Source: Pseudarthrobacter sp. GA104
GTDB taxonomy: Bacteria; Actinomycetota; Actinomycetes; Actinomycetales; Micrococcaceae
DNA: 64,000 nt
Assembly (NCBI RefSeq): GCF_009741265.1
Contig: NZ_WOWL01000001.1
Span: 2,418,001-2,482,000 of the forward strand
Direction of reading: 5' to 3'
The notes beneath the pieces are model-generated. The model searched no databases. It was not told the DNA's origin and saw only the letters and a program-made list of their open reading frames with translations. Made by a program: the position numbers and the translations under genes. Shown piece after piece: positions 19,521 through 28,103 of this stretch (positions are counted from its first letter, which is position 1; every line of letters begins with the position of its first letter).

Positions 19521-21547
19521 TGAGCGAAACCGTACGCACGCATGCCCGGGTCCGGGCTTCCGAACTGGTGGGCCGTAACTGGTTGAACACCGGCGGCAAA
19601 TCACTGGACCTTGAAGCCCTCCGCGGCAAGATCGTGCTGCTGGACTTCTGGACCTTCTGCTGCATCAACTGCCTCCACGTCCTGGACGAGCTGCGGCCGC
19701 TGGAGGAACAGTACTCCGATGTCCTGGTGACGGTGGGCGTCCACTCGCCCAAGTTCGAGCACGAGGCCGATCCCGTAGCGCTGGCTGCCGCCGTGGAGCG
19801 CTACGAGATCCACCACCCGGTCCTGGACGACCCGGAGCTGGAGACCTGGAAGGCCTATACCGCCCGGGCCTGGCCCACCCTGGTGGTCATCGATCCCGAG
19901 GGCTACATCGTGGCGCACCTCTCCGGCGAAGGCCACGCGGACGGCCTGGCCGTGCTGATTCCCGAGCTGATCGCACAACATGAGGCCAAGGGGACGCTGC
20001 ACCGCGGTTCCGGCCCGTACGTGGCGCCCGAGCCCACGTCCGGCACCCTGCGCTTCCCGGGCAAGGCGCTCTTCCTCCCGCCGGGCCGCGGTTCCACCGC
20101 CTCGGAGGGAACGTCCGACGGCGGTACCGCGGCGGGTGCCGCGGCCGCCGGTTCCCCAGCAAGTAAGGGCTCGTGGCTGGTCACCGATACCGGCCACCAC
20201 CGGCTGGTGGAGCTTGCCACCGACTTCCACACTGTCCTGGGCACCTTTGGCTCCGGCAGCCGGGGCTACTCCGACGGCCCGGCCGCCGGTGACACAGCCG
20301 CGGCCCGGTTCAACGAACCCCAGGGCCTGGTCCTGCTGCCGGAAGACGTGGCAGCCAAGGCGGGTTACGACGTCGTCATTGCCGACTCCGTCAACCACCG
20401 GCTCCGCGGGCTGTCCCTCGCGGACGGCAAGGCCTCAACCCTGGCCGGCAGCGGCGTCCAGCGGCTGCTGGAGGCGGGACCCGCGCGCGTGGATGAGGAC
20501 GCGGCGGGATTCACCGGCGAGCTCGGCGGGCACCCGCTGGACGTTGCCCTGAGTTCGCCGTGGGATGTTGTCTGGTCGCGCAAGCTCAACGCCGTGGTGA
20601 TCGCCATGGCCGGGACGCACCAGATCTTCAGCTTCGATCCCATCACCGGCTCTGTTGCCATTGTGGCCGGCAACGGGCTGGAGGGCCTGCTGGACGGCGC
20701 CCCGCACGAGGCCTGGTTCGCCCAGCCCTCCGGCCTGGCCGAGGACGCGGACGGGAACATTTGGGTGGCAGACTCCGAGACGTCCGCCCTCCGCAAGTTG
20801 GTGATTGACGACGACGGCAGCGTCACGGTGGAGTCCGCCATCGGCAAGGGGCTGTTCGACTTCGGCTTCCGGGACGGCCCCGCCGCAGAGGCCCGGCTGC
20901 AGCACCCCCTGGGTGTGACAGTCCTCCCGGACGGATCAGTGGCGATCGCGGACACCTACAACGGTGCCGTCCGCCGCTACGACCCCGCCTCGGGCACGGT
21001 GTCAACGCTCGCGCGCGGCCTCCTGGAGCCGTCAGACGTGATTGTGGACCACACGCATTCGGCCGGTTCCGAGCCACTGCTGGTGGTGGTTGAGGCCAAC
21101 AAGCACCAGGTGGTGTTCGTTCCCATCCCCAAGGAAGCCCAGCAGGTGGATGAGGGAGCGGTCCAGACCCACCGGCCCAAGAGCCCTGTGGCGCCAGGAC
21201 CCGTTGAACTGGCCGTCCGCTTCACCGCCCCCACCGGGCAGAAGCTCGATGACCGCTGGGGCGATCCCACGCAGCTGAAGATCTCCTCCACCCCGCCGGA
21301 GCTTCTGGTGTCCGGCGGCGGAACGTCCGTGGGGCTGCTGCGGACGCTGGAGCTTTCACCTGAGGTGGCCGAGGGCGTCCTGCACATCACGGCCCGGGCT
21401 GCTGCCTGTGACGGCCCCGAGACCGAGGACGGCGAAATCCCGGACCACGCCGCCTGCCACCTCTACCAGCAGGACTGGGGCATCCCCGTGGTGCTGCAGC
21501 GCGACGGCGACCGTGAGCTGGTCCTGGACCTCCGCGGGATGGACTGA
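19520..21547 (+). CDS. Thioredoxin-like protein with NHL repeat domain
   Basis: A 675-residue protein. Residues about 15-150 form a thioredoxin/AhpC-TSA-like fold with a CxxC motif in FWTFCCINCLH. Residues about 180-520 carry NHL beta-propeller repeats (LVTDTGHHRLVEL, VIADSVNHRLRGL, WVADSETSALRKL, AIADTYNGAVRRY). The C-terminal part is a beta-rich domain of unknown role. The layout matches the NHLRC2-like family, whose bacterial function is not settled. It overlaps the CopD-CtaG gene by one base, so the two are translationally coupled. A thiol-redox role in copper or oxidase assembly is a context guess. No signal peptide is seen, so it is probably cytoplasmic. Confidence 0.85.
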   Translation: MSETVRTHARVRASELVGRNWLNTGGKSLDLEALRGKIVLLDFWTFCCINCLHVLDELRPLEEQYSDVLVTVGVHSPKFEHEADPVALAAAVERYEIHHPVLDDPELETWKAYTARAWPTLVVIDPEGYIVAHLSGEGHADGLAVLIPELIAQHEAKGTLHRGSGPYVAPEPTSGTLRFPGKALFLPPGRGSTASEGTSDGGTAAGAAAAGSPASKGSWLVTDTGHHRLVELATDFHTVLGTFGSGSRGYSDGPAAGDTAAARFNEPQGLVLLPEDVAAKAGYDVVIADSVNHRLRGLSLADGKASTLAGSGVQRLLEAGPARVDEDAAGFTGELGGHPLDVALSSPWDVVWSRKLNAVVIAMAGTHQIFSFDPITGSVAIVAGNGLEGLLDGAPHEAWFAQPSGLAEDADGNIWVADSETSALRKLVIDDDGSVTVESAIGKGLFDFGFRDGPAAEARLQHPLGVTVLPDGSVAIADTYNGAVRRYDPASGTVSTLARGLLEPSDVIVDHTHSAGSEPLLVVVEANKHQVVFVPIPKEAQQVDEGAVQTHRPKSPVAPGPVELAVRFTAPTGQKLDDRWGDPTQLKISSTPPELLVSGGGTSVGLLRTLELSPEVAEGVLHITARAAACDGPETEDGEIPDHAACHLYQQDWGIPVVLQRDGDRELVLDLRGMD

Positions 21548-21565
21548 CGCGCCGCCGAGTGTCCA

Positions 21566-21609
21566 ACTGGCCCGGTTATTGGCTTGATGCCGCTTGAAAC
21601 CGGGCCAGT
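21566..21609 (+). terminator. Inverted repeat after the thioredoxin/NHL gene
   Basis: ACTGGCCCGGTT (21566-21577) and AACCGGGCCAGT (21598-21609) are perfect complements around a 20-base loop. There is no T run. It may act as a terminator or be part of the repeat described at 21570-21638. Confidence 0.45.
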
Positions 21610-21638
21610 GCCGCACCTTTTGCCCCCAAAACTGGGCC
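21570..21638. repeat. Left flanking repeat of the DUF559 gene
   Basis: GGCCCGGTTATT, then AAAACTGGGC with 57 bases between the starts of CCCGGTTATT (21571) and AAAACTGGGC (21628). The same two words with the same 57-base spacing occur at 22558 and 22615, at the other end of the gene. Confidence 0.55.
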
Positions 21639-21714
21639 AGCCTGGGCCCAGGGTTCTCCACATAGCTCCCTTGCTGCCTCCCGTCGACCATGGGACTGCC
21701 GACAGTCTGGCTTG

Positions 21715-22596
21715 ATGGACCCAACAGAGATCCTCAGGTCGGCCGGGGGAGTCTTGCTGCGGCGGGATGTGCTGGCCGCCGGTGCTACGGATGTGGAGCT
21801 TCGCCGGGCGGTCCGCAGCGGCCAGGTGCTACGGCTGGAACGAGGACTCCTGGCCACGGCAGATGCTGATGCGGAACTGGTGGCTGCAGGTCGTGCCCGC
21901 GGCATGGTCACGTGTGTTTCCGCGGCACCGTCATACGGCCTCTGGCGGCTCCGACCTGCTGCCAGTCCGCACTACTGGCAGAGCAATGGCCGGATCGCAG
22001 TCCGTTGTGTCAGCCATCGTCTTGCCCTGACGCAGCCACCCCGGTATCGGACCCTGGCAGCACTTCCCGATGTCTTGCTTCATGCCCTTCTTTGCCTGCC
22101 GGAACTTGAGTCCCTGGTGATGGTGGAGTGTGCCTACAACCGCGGCGACATCGATCTGCCGTATCTGCTGCGCCACCTCGAGGGCAGCCGGTGTGGCAAA
22201 GCGCGGAACGTGGTGTCCAAAGTTGACCGTGGTGCGGATTCCCTGCTCGAAACACTGGCCCGGGTATTGTTCCGGGATGCGGGCATTCTTACCGAGACCC
22301 AAGTGTGGATCGACGGAATCGGACGAGTGGACTTCCTGCTGGAAGGGTTCCTCATCGTAGAAATTGACGGGCTCGCCTTCCACCTCGAGGCGCGCCAGTT
22401 CAAAAAGGACCGGCGGCGGGATAACTCGGCAATACTGCAGGGCTTGCCCGTGCTCAGGTTCTTCTACGACGACGTGGTTCACGGGCCGGAATCCGTCCTG
22501 GCGCAGGTCCGTGAGGTTCTTGCCCGGGGTTCGCTGCGGTGGCCGCAACCACACCGGCCCGGTTATTCGCCCAGCTGGCGCCACAAAGGCCGGTAA
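21715..22596 (+). CDS. DUF559 endonuclease-like protein with AbiEi-type N-terminus
   Basis: A protein of 293 residues. The N-terminal part (about 1-80: GGVLLRRDVLAAGATDVELRRAVRSG, then RLERGLLA) looks like the winged-helix AbiEi antitoxin-type domain. The C-terminal part (about 165-275) resembles DUF559, a Vsr/restriction-endonuclease-like fold, with VDFLLEGFLIVEIDGLAFH and FKKDRRRDNSAILQGLPVLRF. No AbiEii toxin partner is next to it. The ATG at 21715 is preferred to the TTG at 21712. CAGTCTGGCTTG just upstream is almost the same as the leaderless -10 region of the TetR gene at 42231. The gene stands alone between paired repeats. Its activity is unknown; a nuclease role is inferred from the family only. 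Confidence 0.75.
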   Translation: MDPTEILRSAGGVLLRRDVLAAGATDVELRRAVRSGQVLRLERGLLATADADAELVAAGRARGMVTCVSAAPSYGLWRLRPAASPHYWQSNGRIAVRCVSHRLALTQPPRYRTLAALPDVLLHALLCLPELESLVMVECAYNRGDIDLPYLLRHLEGSRCGKARNVVSKVDRGADSLLETLARVLFRDAGILTETQVWIDGIGRVDFLLEGFLIVEIDGLAFHLEARQFKKDRRRDNSAILQGLPVLRFFYDDVVHGPESVLAQVREVLARGSLRWPQPHRPGYSPSWRHKGR

Positions 22597-22624
22597 ACCT
22601 GGCATTAGGCAACTAAAACTGGGC
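22557..22624. repeat. Right flanking repeat of the DUF559 gene
   Basis: GGCCCGGTTATT at 22556-22567 and AAAACTGGGC at 22615-22624 mirror the left copy in order, orientation and spacing. The first half lies inside the last codons of the DUF559 gene. Confidence 0.5.
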
Positions 22625-22638
22625 TGTTGTGGCAGGGG

Positions 22639-23643
22639 CTAGAAGCTTAGCACCGGCGTGACCTTGACTGTGTCTCCTGAGACGTCCAGCCGGGTGGTGA
22701 AGCTGAAGTCCACCTCTTCACTGAGGGGGTACCAGGCGCCGGTGAACAGGTTCTGCTGGAGGGCCTCAACCTTGGCCTTGCCGTCGAGCGGAGCCACCAC
22801 CCAGCGCCCGTCGAAGGGCTCGATGGACACGTTGGGGTACTCCGTCACGGTCCACTTGATGGTGCCGTCCTGCACCCTGTTGTTGCTGGCGTAGTAGAAC
22901 GGGCAGTCGGGCTGGAGCTTCTGCTCCTTGGCTGCTTCGGCTGCGCAGCTGTCCAGGAATTCCTTGACCTTCGCCGAGACGTCCTTCTTCAGGGTGTCCG
23001 TGGCCTGGGTGAGGAGGTTGAGCGGCGCTACGGGGGCATCGCGCGCCGTCACCGTGGCCCTGGTGGGTGATGCCGAAAAGTACTGGCCGTTCACGGTGGC
23101 CTCGTACTCGCCCGGATAGAACACCGCAAAGGAGTTCCGGCCGTTCGGCATGTTCACCGGCACGCCGTTGACGGTGGCCTCGCTGGCGTTGACCACCGTG
23201 ATGTCAAGAGTGGGAAGCCTCGACGGAACAAAGGCCCACGTGTTGAAGAAGAGCCACTCGGTTCCGGTTTTCTCCAGCAGAAACTCGGTGCGGAGCCGGC
23301 TGCCGTCAATGGTGTATTGCATGGGCACCATGACCTGGTTGTCCGGGAGCTCCACCGCGTCACCGATATCCACGTTCGTGAACCGGGACGTTGCAGTCTG
23401 CAGGGCGGTTCCGTCCAGCATGGCGGCGTTGCTGGGCGGCACGGTTGCCCTAAGCAGCCCCAGTGCCTTGCCGCCGTCGCCGCTTTGCAGTGCCTCCAGA
23501 TACTCCCGGACCGGCTGCTGCGGGCCAGCCACCGTATTGTTGACCAGGTTCACCGCAACGACGGCTCCGGCGACGGCAAGCATGAGTCCCAGCAGCCATC
23601 CGGCCGCGATCCTCACCAACGCTTGACTCATCTGCACTGTCAT
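22639..23643 (-). CDS. Membrane-anchored extracytoplasmic protein, TcaA-like, function unknown
   Basis: A 334-residue protein with one N-terminal membrane segment (about 8-30: IAAGWLLGLMLAVAGAVVAV) and a large extracytoplasmic part. The layout and segments such as VVNASEATVNGVPVNMPNG and FAVFYPGEYEATVNG (short beta-rich modules like those in TcaA/YvbJ-type proteins) suggest a cell-surface role. A zinc-ribbon N-terminus, common in that group, is absent. The start at 23643 (MTVQMSQ) was chosen because upstream residues are a low-complexity read-through. It follows the HerA-like gene by 58 bases on the same strand and may be cotranscribed with it. The function is not known. Confidence 0.6.
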   Translation of the reverse strand: MTVQMSQALVRIAAGWLLGLMLAVAGAVVAVNLVNNTVAGPQQPVREYLEALQSGDGGKALGLLRATVPPSNAAMLDGTALQTATSRFTNVDIGDAVELPDNQVMVPMQYTIDGSRLRTEFLLEKTGTEWLFFNTWAFVPSRLPTLDITVVNASEATVNGVPVNMPNGRNSFAVFYPGEYEATVNGQYFSASPTRATVTARDAPVAPLNLLTQATDTLKKDVSAKVKEFLDSCAAEAAKEQKLQPDCPFYYASNNRVQDGTIKWTVTEYPNVSIEPFDGRWVVAPLDGKAKVEALQQNLFTGAWYPLSEEVDFSFTTRLDVSGDTVKVTPVLSF

Positions 23644-23701
23644 TACGTTACCTGCCAAGCGGCCGACGACGGCAGTCGGGCATGGCGGATGCGGTACCTG
23701 G

Positions 23702-25381
23702 TCAGCGGCGGCGCCGCCGGGACGACGTGCCGAACACCCCGCGCAGCAGCTCCCGCCCAAGCTGCGTGCCGATGGACCTCGCCATGCTCTTCAGCCCGCC
23801 GCCCAGGGCTCCGCCCAGCACGCCACCCAGATCCCCCATCATCGAATCACGCGGTTCTTCCGTCCGGGAGCGGCGCGTTCCATCCCCGGAAGCTGCCGGC
23901 CGGCTGCTGGGGCGGCCGAGGATCTCCTCCTCGATCCGGCGTGCCTCGGCGTCGATGTCGGTAGTGTCGCCGGCAGCCCTGCCGGGGACGGCCACCCGGC
24001 CATCGGCGGCCGGCCCCGTGGGAGCGGCAGCCTTCCCGGAAAGCTTTTCGAAGGCCGACGGATTGTCCACCGCCGTTCCGTACCTGGCCAGCAGGGCTGA
24101 AGCCGCCACGGTGCTGCGGACCAAAGCCTCGTCGCTCGGACCCATCACGGACTCGGGCGCCCGCAGGCGGGTCAGCGCCACGGGGGTGGGGGCACCCTTC
24201 TCATTCATGACGGTGATGACGGCCTCGCCGATGCCGGCGGACGTCAGGGTTTCCTCCAGGTCGTAGTCGCTGAGCGGAAAGGTGGAGACCGTGGCCTTCA
24301 ATGCCTTGGCGTCCTCCGGGGTGAACGCGCGGAGGGCATGCTGCACCCGGTTGGCGAGCTGGCCCAGGACCTCGGCCGGGACGTCCTTGGGGGTCTGGGT
24401 GACGAAGAAGATTCCCACGCCCTTGGAGCGGATGAGCCGGACCGTGGTGGTGATGGCCTCCAGGAACGCCTTGGAGGCGTCGTTGAAGAGCAGGTGGGCT
24501 TCATCGAGGAAGAACACCAGCTTGGGTTTGTCCAGGTCGCCGGCCTCGGGGAGGTCCTCGAACAGGTCGGCCAGCAGCCACATCAGGAAGGTGGAGAACA
24601 GCATGGGCTTGGTCTGCAGCGTGGGCAGCTCCAGGCACGTGATGACCCCGCGGCCGTCCGGGGCGGTCCGCAGCAGCTCCGCGGTATCGAATTCGGGTTC
24701 CCCGAAAAACCTCTCCAGTCCCTGCGCCTCGAGGCTCACAAGCTCGCGCAGGATCACCCCGGCGGTCGCCTTGGACAGGCCGCCGAGTTCCTCGAGCTGG
24801 TCTTTGCCCTCGTCCGAGGTGAGGAACTGGATGACGGCACGGAGGTCCTTCAGGTCAATGAGTTCCAGGCCGTTCTTGTCCGCAAAATAGAAGACCAGCT
24901 GCAGGCTCGATTCCTGCGTGTCGTTCAGTTCCATGATCCGCGAGAGCAGGATGGGCCCGAAGGAGGACACCGTGGCCCGCACGGGGACGCCGTTGCCATC
25001 GCCGCCCAGGGCCAGGAACTCCACCGGGAACGTCTTGCCCTGCCATGGCTGCCCGATGCCCTCCGTGCGTGCGGTGAGTTTTTCACTGCCGACGGCGGCG
25101 GTGGCCAGCCCGGAGAGGTCGCCTTTGATGTCCGCCAGGAAGACCGGCACGCCGGCGGTGGAGAGCTGTTCGGCCATCATGTGCAGTGTGACGGTCTTGC
25201 CCGTGCCGGTGGCACCTGCCACGAGGCCGTGCCGGTTCATCATGGAAAGCGGCAGCCGCACCGGCGCGTCCTTGTGGAGCTCGCCGTCCACGATCGCGGC
25301 TCCCAGCTCTATGGTGGCGCCTTCCAGCGTGTAGCCCTTCTGGAGGGTGGCAAGCTTCTCTGCTGTGGTTTTGTTGGCCAT
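23702..25381 (-). CDS. HerA-like ATPase (DUF853 family)
   Basis: A 559-residue P-loop ATPase with Walker A GATGTGKT (near 56-63) and Walker B LVFFLDEAHLLF (near 290). It also has the conserved FVTQTPKDVPAEVLGQLANR block (near 330) of the HerA/FtsK superfamily as represented by DUF853 proteins. A glycine-rich hydrophobic stretch (GDLGGVLGGALGGGLKSMA) lies near the C-terminus, followed by an arginine-rich tail. Archaeal HerA works with NurA in DNA-end processing, but no NurA-type gene is nearby and the role of stand-alone bacterial DUF853 proteins is unclear. DNA translocation is inferred. Confidence 0.85.
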   Translation of the reverse strand: MANKTTAEKLATLQKGYTLEGATIELGAAIVDGELHKDAPVRLPLSMMNRHGLVAGATGTGKTVTLHMMAEQLSTAGVPVFLADIKGDLSGLATAAVGSEKLTARTEGIGQPWQGKTFPVEFLALGGDGNGVPVRATVSSFGPILLSRIMELNDTQESSLQLVFYFADKNGLELIDLKDLRAVIQFLTSDEGKDQLEELGGLSKATAGVILRELVSLEAQGLERFFGEPEFDTAELLRTAPDGRGVITCLELPTLQTKPMLFSTFLMWLLADLFEDLPEAGDLDKPKLVFFLDEAHLLFNDASKAFLEAITTTVRLIRSKGVGIFFVTQTPKDVPAEVLGQLANRVQHALRAFTPEDAKALKATVSTFPLSDYDLEETLTSAGIGEAVITVMNEKGAPTPVALTRLRAPESVMGPSDEALVRSTVAASALLARYGTAVDNPSAFEKLSGKAAAPTGPAADGRVAVPGRAAGDTTDIDAEARRIEEEILGRPSSRPAASGDGTRRSRTEEPRDSMMGDLGGVLGGALGGGLKSMARSIGTQLGRELLRGVFGTSSRRRRR

Positions 25382-25466
25382 GGCGTTAGCTTAGCGGCGG
25401 CCGCAACCCCGCACCGGTCCGCGCGTCGTGACTAAGGACCGCTTGGGCGGGTGGCAGCTTCGTTGG

Positions 25467-25510
25467 AAGGGCCGACGGCGGCGTGGTGAGTGCCGCCGTC
25501 GGCCCTTTTT
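25467..25510. terminator. Hairpin terminator between ppgK and the HerA-like gene
   Basis: A 16-bp perfect stem, AAGGGCCGACGGCGGC with its complement, 9-base loop. The plus-strand side ends in TTTTT. It lies 24 bases beyond the ppgK stop codon and likely ends the sugar operon on the minus strand. Confidence 0.75.
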
Positions 25511-25533
25511 GGGGACGGTTTCGTCGGGTGCCC

Positions 25534-26331
25534 TCAGGCTGCAGCTGCCTGCAGGGCAGCACCCACGACGCCCGCAGAGTTTTCCAGGCTGGCCGGGATG
25601 ACCGGGGTGCGCAGTGACAGGCGAGGCAGGTATTCGTTGCTGCATTCCGAAATTCCCCCACCGATGATGATCAGGTCGGGCGAGAAGAGGAACTCCACAT
25701 GTGACAGGTACAGCTGGAGCCGGTCCGCGTACTCAATCCAGTCCAGGCCTGCATTTTCGCGGGCGACGGCCGATGCCCGGGATTCTGCCTTGTGCCCGTC
25801 GATTTCCAGATGCCCCAGCTCGAAATTGGGTATCAGCTTTCCATCAACGATGAGTGCTGATCCGATGCCCGTTCCCAACGTGAGGACCAGGACAACGCCG
25901 CGTTTGTCCTTCCCGACGCCGTAATGGGCCTCTGCCATACCAGCGGCGTCGGCGTCATTCACCACGCAAACGGGCCGGCCAAGCCGTTCCCGCAAGTAGG
26001 CTTGAACATCCAGTCCGATCCAGCCGGCGTCCATGTTTGCTGCCGACCTGGCCACTCCGTGCTGGACTATCGAGGGGATGGCGACGCCGACAGCAGGGGC
26101 GCTATGGCCGGGGCTTTCGGATTCGAGCTCATCGATGAGCTGGTCCAGGGTGTTTGCGACTTCATCAACCGTGCCGCAGGCAGGTGTCCGGAGGCGACGG
26201 ACGCCGCCGACCGGGGTGCCGCTGCCCATGTTGATGATTGCGCCCTTGATCCACGTCCCGCCGACATCGATGCCGATCCCGAAATCCAGTCCGGATGGCA
26301 CGTCCGTGGTATTGGCCGAGGGTCCTGTCAT
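25534..26331 (-). CDS. ppgK: Polyphosphate glucokinase (ROK family)
   Basis: The 265-residue product belongs to the ROK kinases and matches actinobacterial PpgK in length and motifs. Near the N-terminus is the phosphate-binding loop GIGIDVGGTWIKGA. VNDADAAG and LTLGTGIGSALIVDG follow, and then the PpgK-type ELGHLEIDGHKAE in place of the usual ROK zinc site. It phosphorylates glucose with polyphosphate (often also ATP) to glucose 6-phosphate in the cytoplasm. The ATG at 26331 overlaps the stop of the GH13 gene (TGATG), so it is the last gene of the sugar operon, where it would capture the glucose released by that enzyme. A GTG one codon upstream is possible. Confidence 0.92.
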   Translation of the reverse strand: MTGPSANTTDVPSGLDFGIGIDVGGTWIKGAIINMGSGTPVGGVRRLRTPACGTVDEVANTLDQLIDELESESPGHSAPAVGVAIPSIVQHGVARSAANMDAGWIGLDVQAYLRERLGRPVCVVNDADAAGMAEAHYGVGKDKRGVVLVLTLGTGIGSALIVDGKLIPNFELGHLEIDGHKAESRASAVARENAGLDWIEYADRLQLYLSHVEFLFSPDLIIIGGGISECSNEYLPRLSLRTPVIPASLENSAGVVGAALQAAAA

Positions 26332-28103
26332 CACGCTTCCTGGAGCCAGGCCGTGGCCGCTCCGGGCAGGGAACCTGCCGGGAGGGGCGAACTGGAGACC
26401 AGTACCTTGCCGGCGGGCAGTTCGAAGGCTTCCGTGCCGAAGTTCGTTACGGAGGTCCAGCCGTTGGGGCGCCGGAAGGCCAGGACGTCAGGCCGGCCGG
26501 TTTCCAGCCATTCCAGCGCTTCAGTGGTCTGCAGCCGTGACCGCAGGGCAAGCGCCCTGCGGTAGAGGGACAGGGTTGACTCTTCCCGGGCCTCCTGGGC
26601 TTCCACTGAGTAGCCTGCGAACCATTCCGGTTGCGGCAGGTGGGCGCCGCCCGTCCCGAAACCGAACGAGGTGCCCGAGCCTGTCCAGGGCAGCGGCACG
26701 CGGCAGCCGTCGCGGCCGATTTCCACGCCTTTGTTGCGGAAGAAGGCCGGGTCCTGGCGTTCTGCGTCGGGGATTTCGCTGCCGACTTCCTGCAGGCCCA
26801 GTTCCTCGCCCTGGTAGAGGTACGCGGAGCCTGGAAGGGCGAACATCAGCAACGATGCGGCACGGGCGCGGCGCAGGCCGAGTTCCACGTCGACGTCTTC
26901 CTGCTTGCCGCCGGCCAGCAGCCACTGCTTGCCGGCCTCGCCGGCCATGATCCCGCCCTCGGCCGAAGGTCCGGAGACTGGCAGCCCGTAGCGTGTGGCG
27001 TGCCGTACGACGTCGTGGTTGGAGAAAACCCACGTGGAGGAAGCGCCGGAAGCCTGGGCCTCGGCGAGGTTCTTGGTGATGATCTTCCGGTACTGGGCGC
27101 CGTCAAAGTCTGCCTGCAGCAGGTCGAAATTGAAGGCCTGGCCAAGGCCCTCCGGGCTGGCGTAGCGGGCCCGGCGGTCCGAGTGCACCCAGGCTTCGGC
27201 GACGGCGGTGCGCGGCGGGTTGTACTCGTTGAAGAGCTTGCGCCACTCGGCGTAGATCTCGTGGACTTCGTCGCGGTCCCAGTACGGATGCGCACCGGCA
27301 AGGTACAGCGCCTCGCCCTGGGTTTCGAGGTCTGCCTTGGTGGGCAGGGACTCTTCGAGGTTCTTGGTCAGGGCATGGGCGACGTCAATCCGGAAACCGT
27401 CCACGCCCCGGTCGGACCAGAAGCGCAAGGTCTTCAGGAAGTCTTCGCGAACCTCGCGGTTGTCCCAGTTGAAGTCCGGCTGTTCCTTGGCGAAGATGTG
27501 CATGTACCACTGGCCCGGAGTTCCGTCGGGTTCTGTGATGCGTTCCCAGGCGGGACCGCCGAACACGGAGTCCCAGTCTGACGGCGGAAGTTCACCGTTG
27601 TCGCCGAGTCCGTCACGGAAGATGTAGCGGTCGCGGGCGGGGGATCCCTTCGGGGAGGCGAGGGCTTCCTGGAACCACTCGTGGCGGTTCGAGGAGTGGT
27701 TGGGCACGATGTCCACGATCAGCTTGATGCCGGCGGCGTGCAGGGCGGAGGCCATGTCGTTGAAGTCCTCGAGAGTGCCGAGCCGCGGGTCAACGTTACG
27801 GTAGTCGTCCACGTCATAGCCCCCGTCGGCGAGGGCTGAAGGGTAGAACGGGCTCAGCCAGACCGCATCGATTCCCAGAGCCTTCAGGTAAGGGACCTTG
27901 GCGGTGATGCCGTTGATGTCACCGATACCGTCGCCGTTGGAGTCGGCGAAGCTGCGGGGGTATATCTGGTAGACCGAGGCCTGGCGCCACCAGTCGGGGT
28001 CGGTCATCTGCTTGGGCCCGGTGCTGGTTGCCTTGGTGGCGATGGAGGGCAAGACTTTGTCCTTTACTTTTGTGTCTGTGGTCGGTTTGGCGGCTGGCGT
28101 CAC
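26331..28103 (-). CDS. GH13 alpha-glucosidase / oligo-1,6-glucosidase
   Basis: A 590-residue cytoplasmic enzyme of the alpha-amylase superfamily. Family regions are visible: DIVPNHSS (region I), GFRIDVAHA with the nucleophile aspartate (II), VAEAWVHSD with the acid/base glutamate (III), and FSNHDVVRHATRYG with the third acid (IV). The YQIYPRSFADSNGDGIGD start is typical of exo-acting alpha-glucosidases. It probably cleaves glucose from imported malto- or isomalto-oligosaccharides. The linkage preference cannot be fixed by eye, but the neighbouring glucodextranase favours alpha-1,6. The GTG start at 28103 overlaps the permease stop by four bases (GTGA), which decides the start over a longer frame inside the permease. 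Confidence 0.9.
   Translation of the reverse strand: MTPAAKPTTDTKVKDKVLPSIATKATSTGPKQMTDPDWWRQASVYQIYPRSFADSNGDGIGDINGITAKVPYLKALGIDAVWLSPFYPSALADGGYDVDDYRNVDPRLGTLEDFNDMASALHAAGIKLIVDIVPNHSSNRHEWFQEALASPKGSPARDRYIFRDGLGDNGELPPSDWDSVFGGPAWERITEPDGTPGQWYMHIFAKEQPDFNWDNREVREDFLKTLRFWSDRGVDGFRIDVAHALTKNLEESLPTKADLETQGEALYLAGAHPYWDRDEVHEIYAEWRKLFNEYNPPRTAVAEAWVHSDRRARYASPEGLGQAFNFDLLQADFDGAQYRKIITKNLAEAQASGASSTWVFSNHDVVRHATRYGLPVSGPSAEGGIMAGEAGKQWLLAGGKQEDVDVELGLRRARAASLLMFALPGSAYLYQGEELGLQEVGSEIPDAERQDPAFFRNKGVEIGRDGCRVPLPWTGSGTSFGFGTGGAHLPQPEWFAGYSVEAQEAREESTLSLYRRALALRSRLQTTEALEWLETGRPDVLAFRRPNGWTSVTNFGTEAFELPAGKVLVSSSPLPAGSLPGAATAWLQEA

Noticed and set aside
18027..19604. 525-codon open frame antisense to the CopD-CtaG gene
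   Set aside because: Composition rich in His/Gln/Arg as expected from the reverse complement of membrane-protein codons.
21712..22596. AbiE toxin-antitoxin pair
   Set aside because: No AbiEii nucleotidyltransferase gene lies next to it and the C-terminus is nuclease-like.
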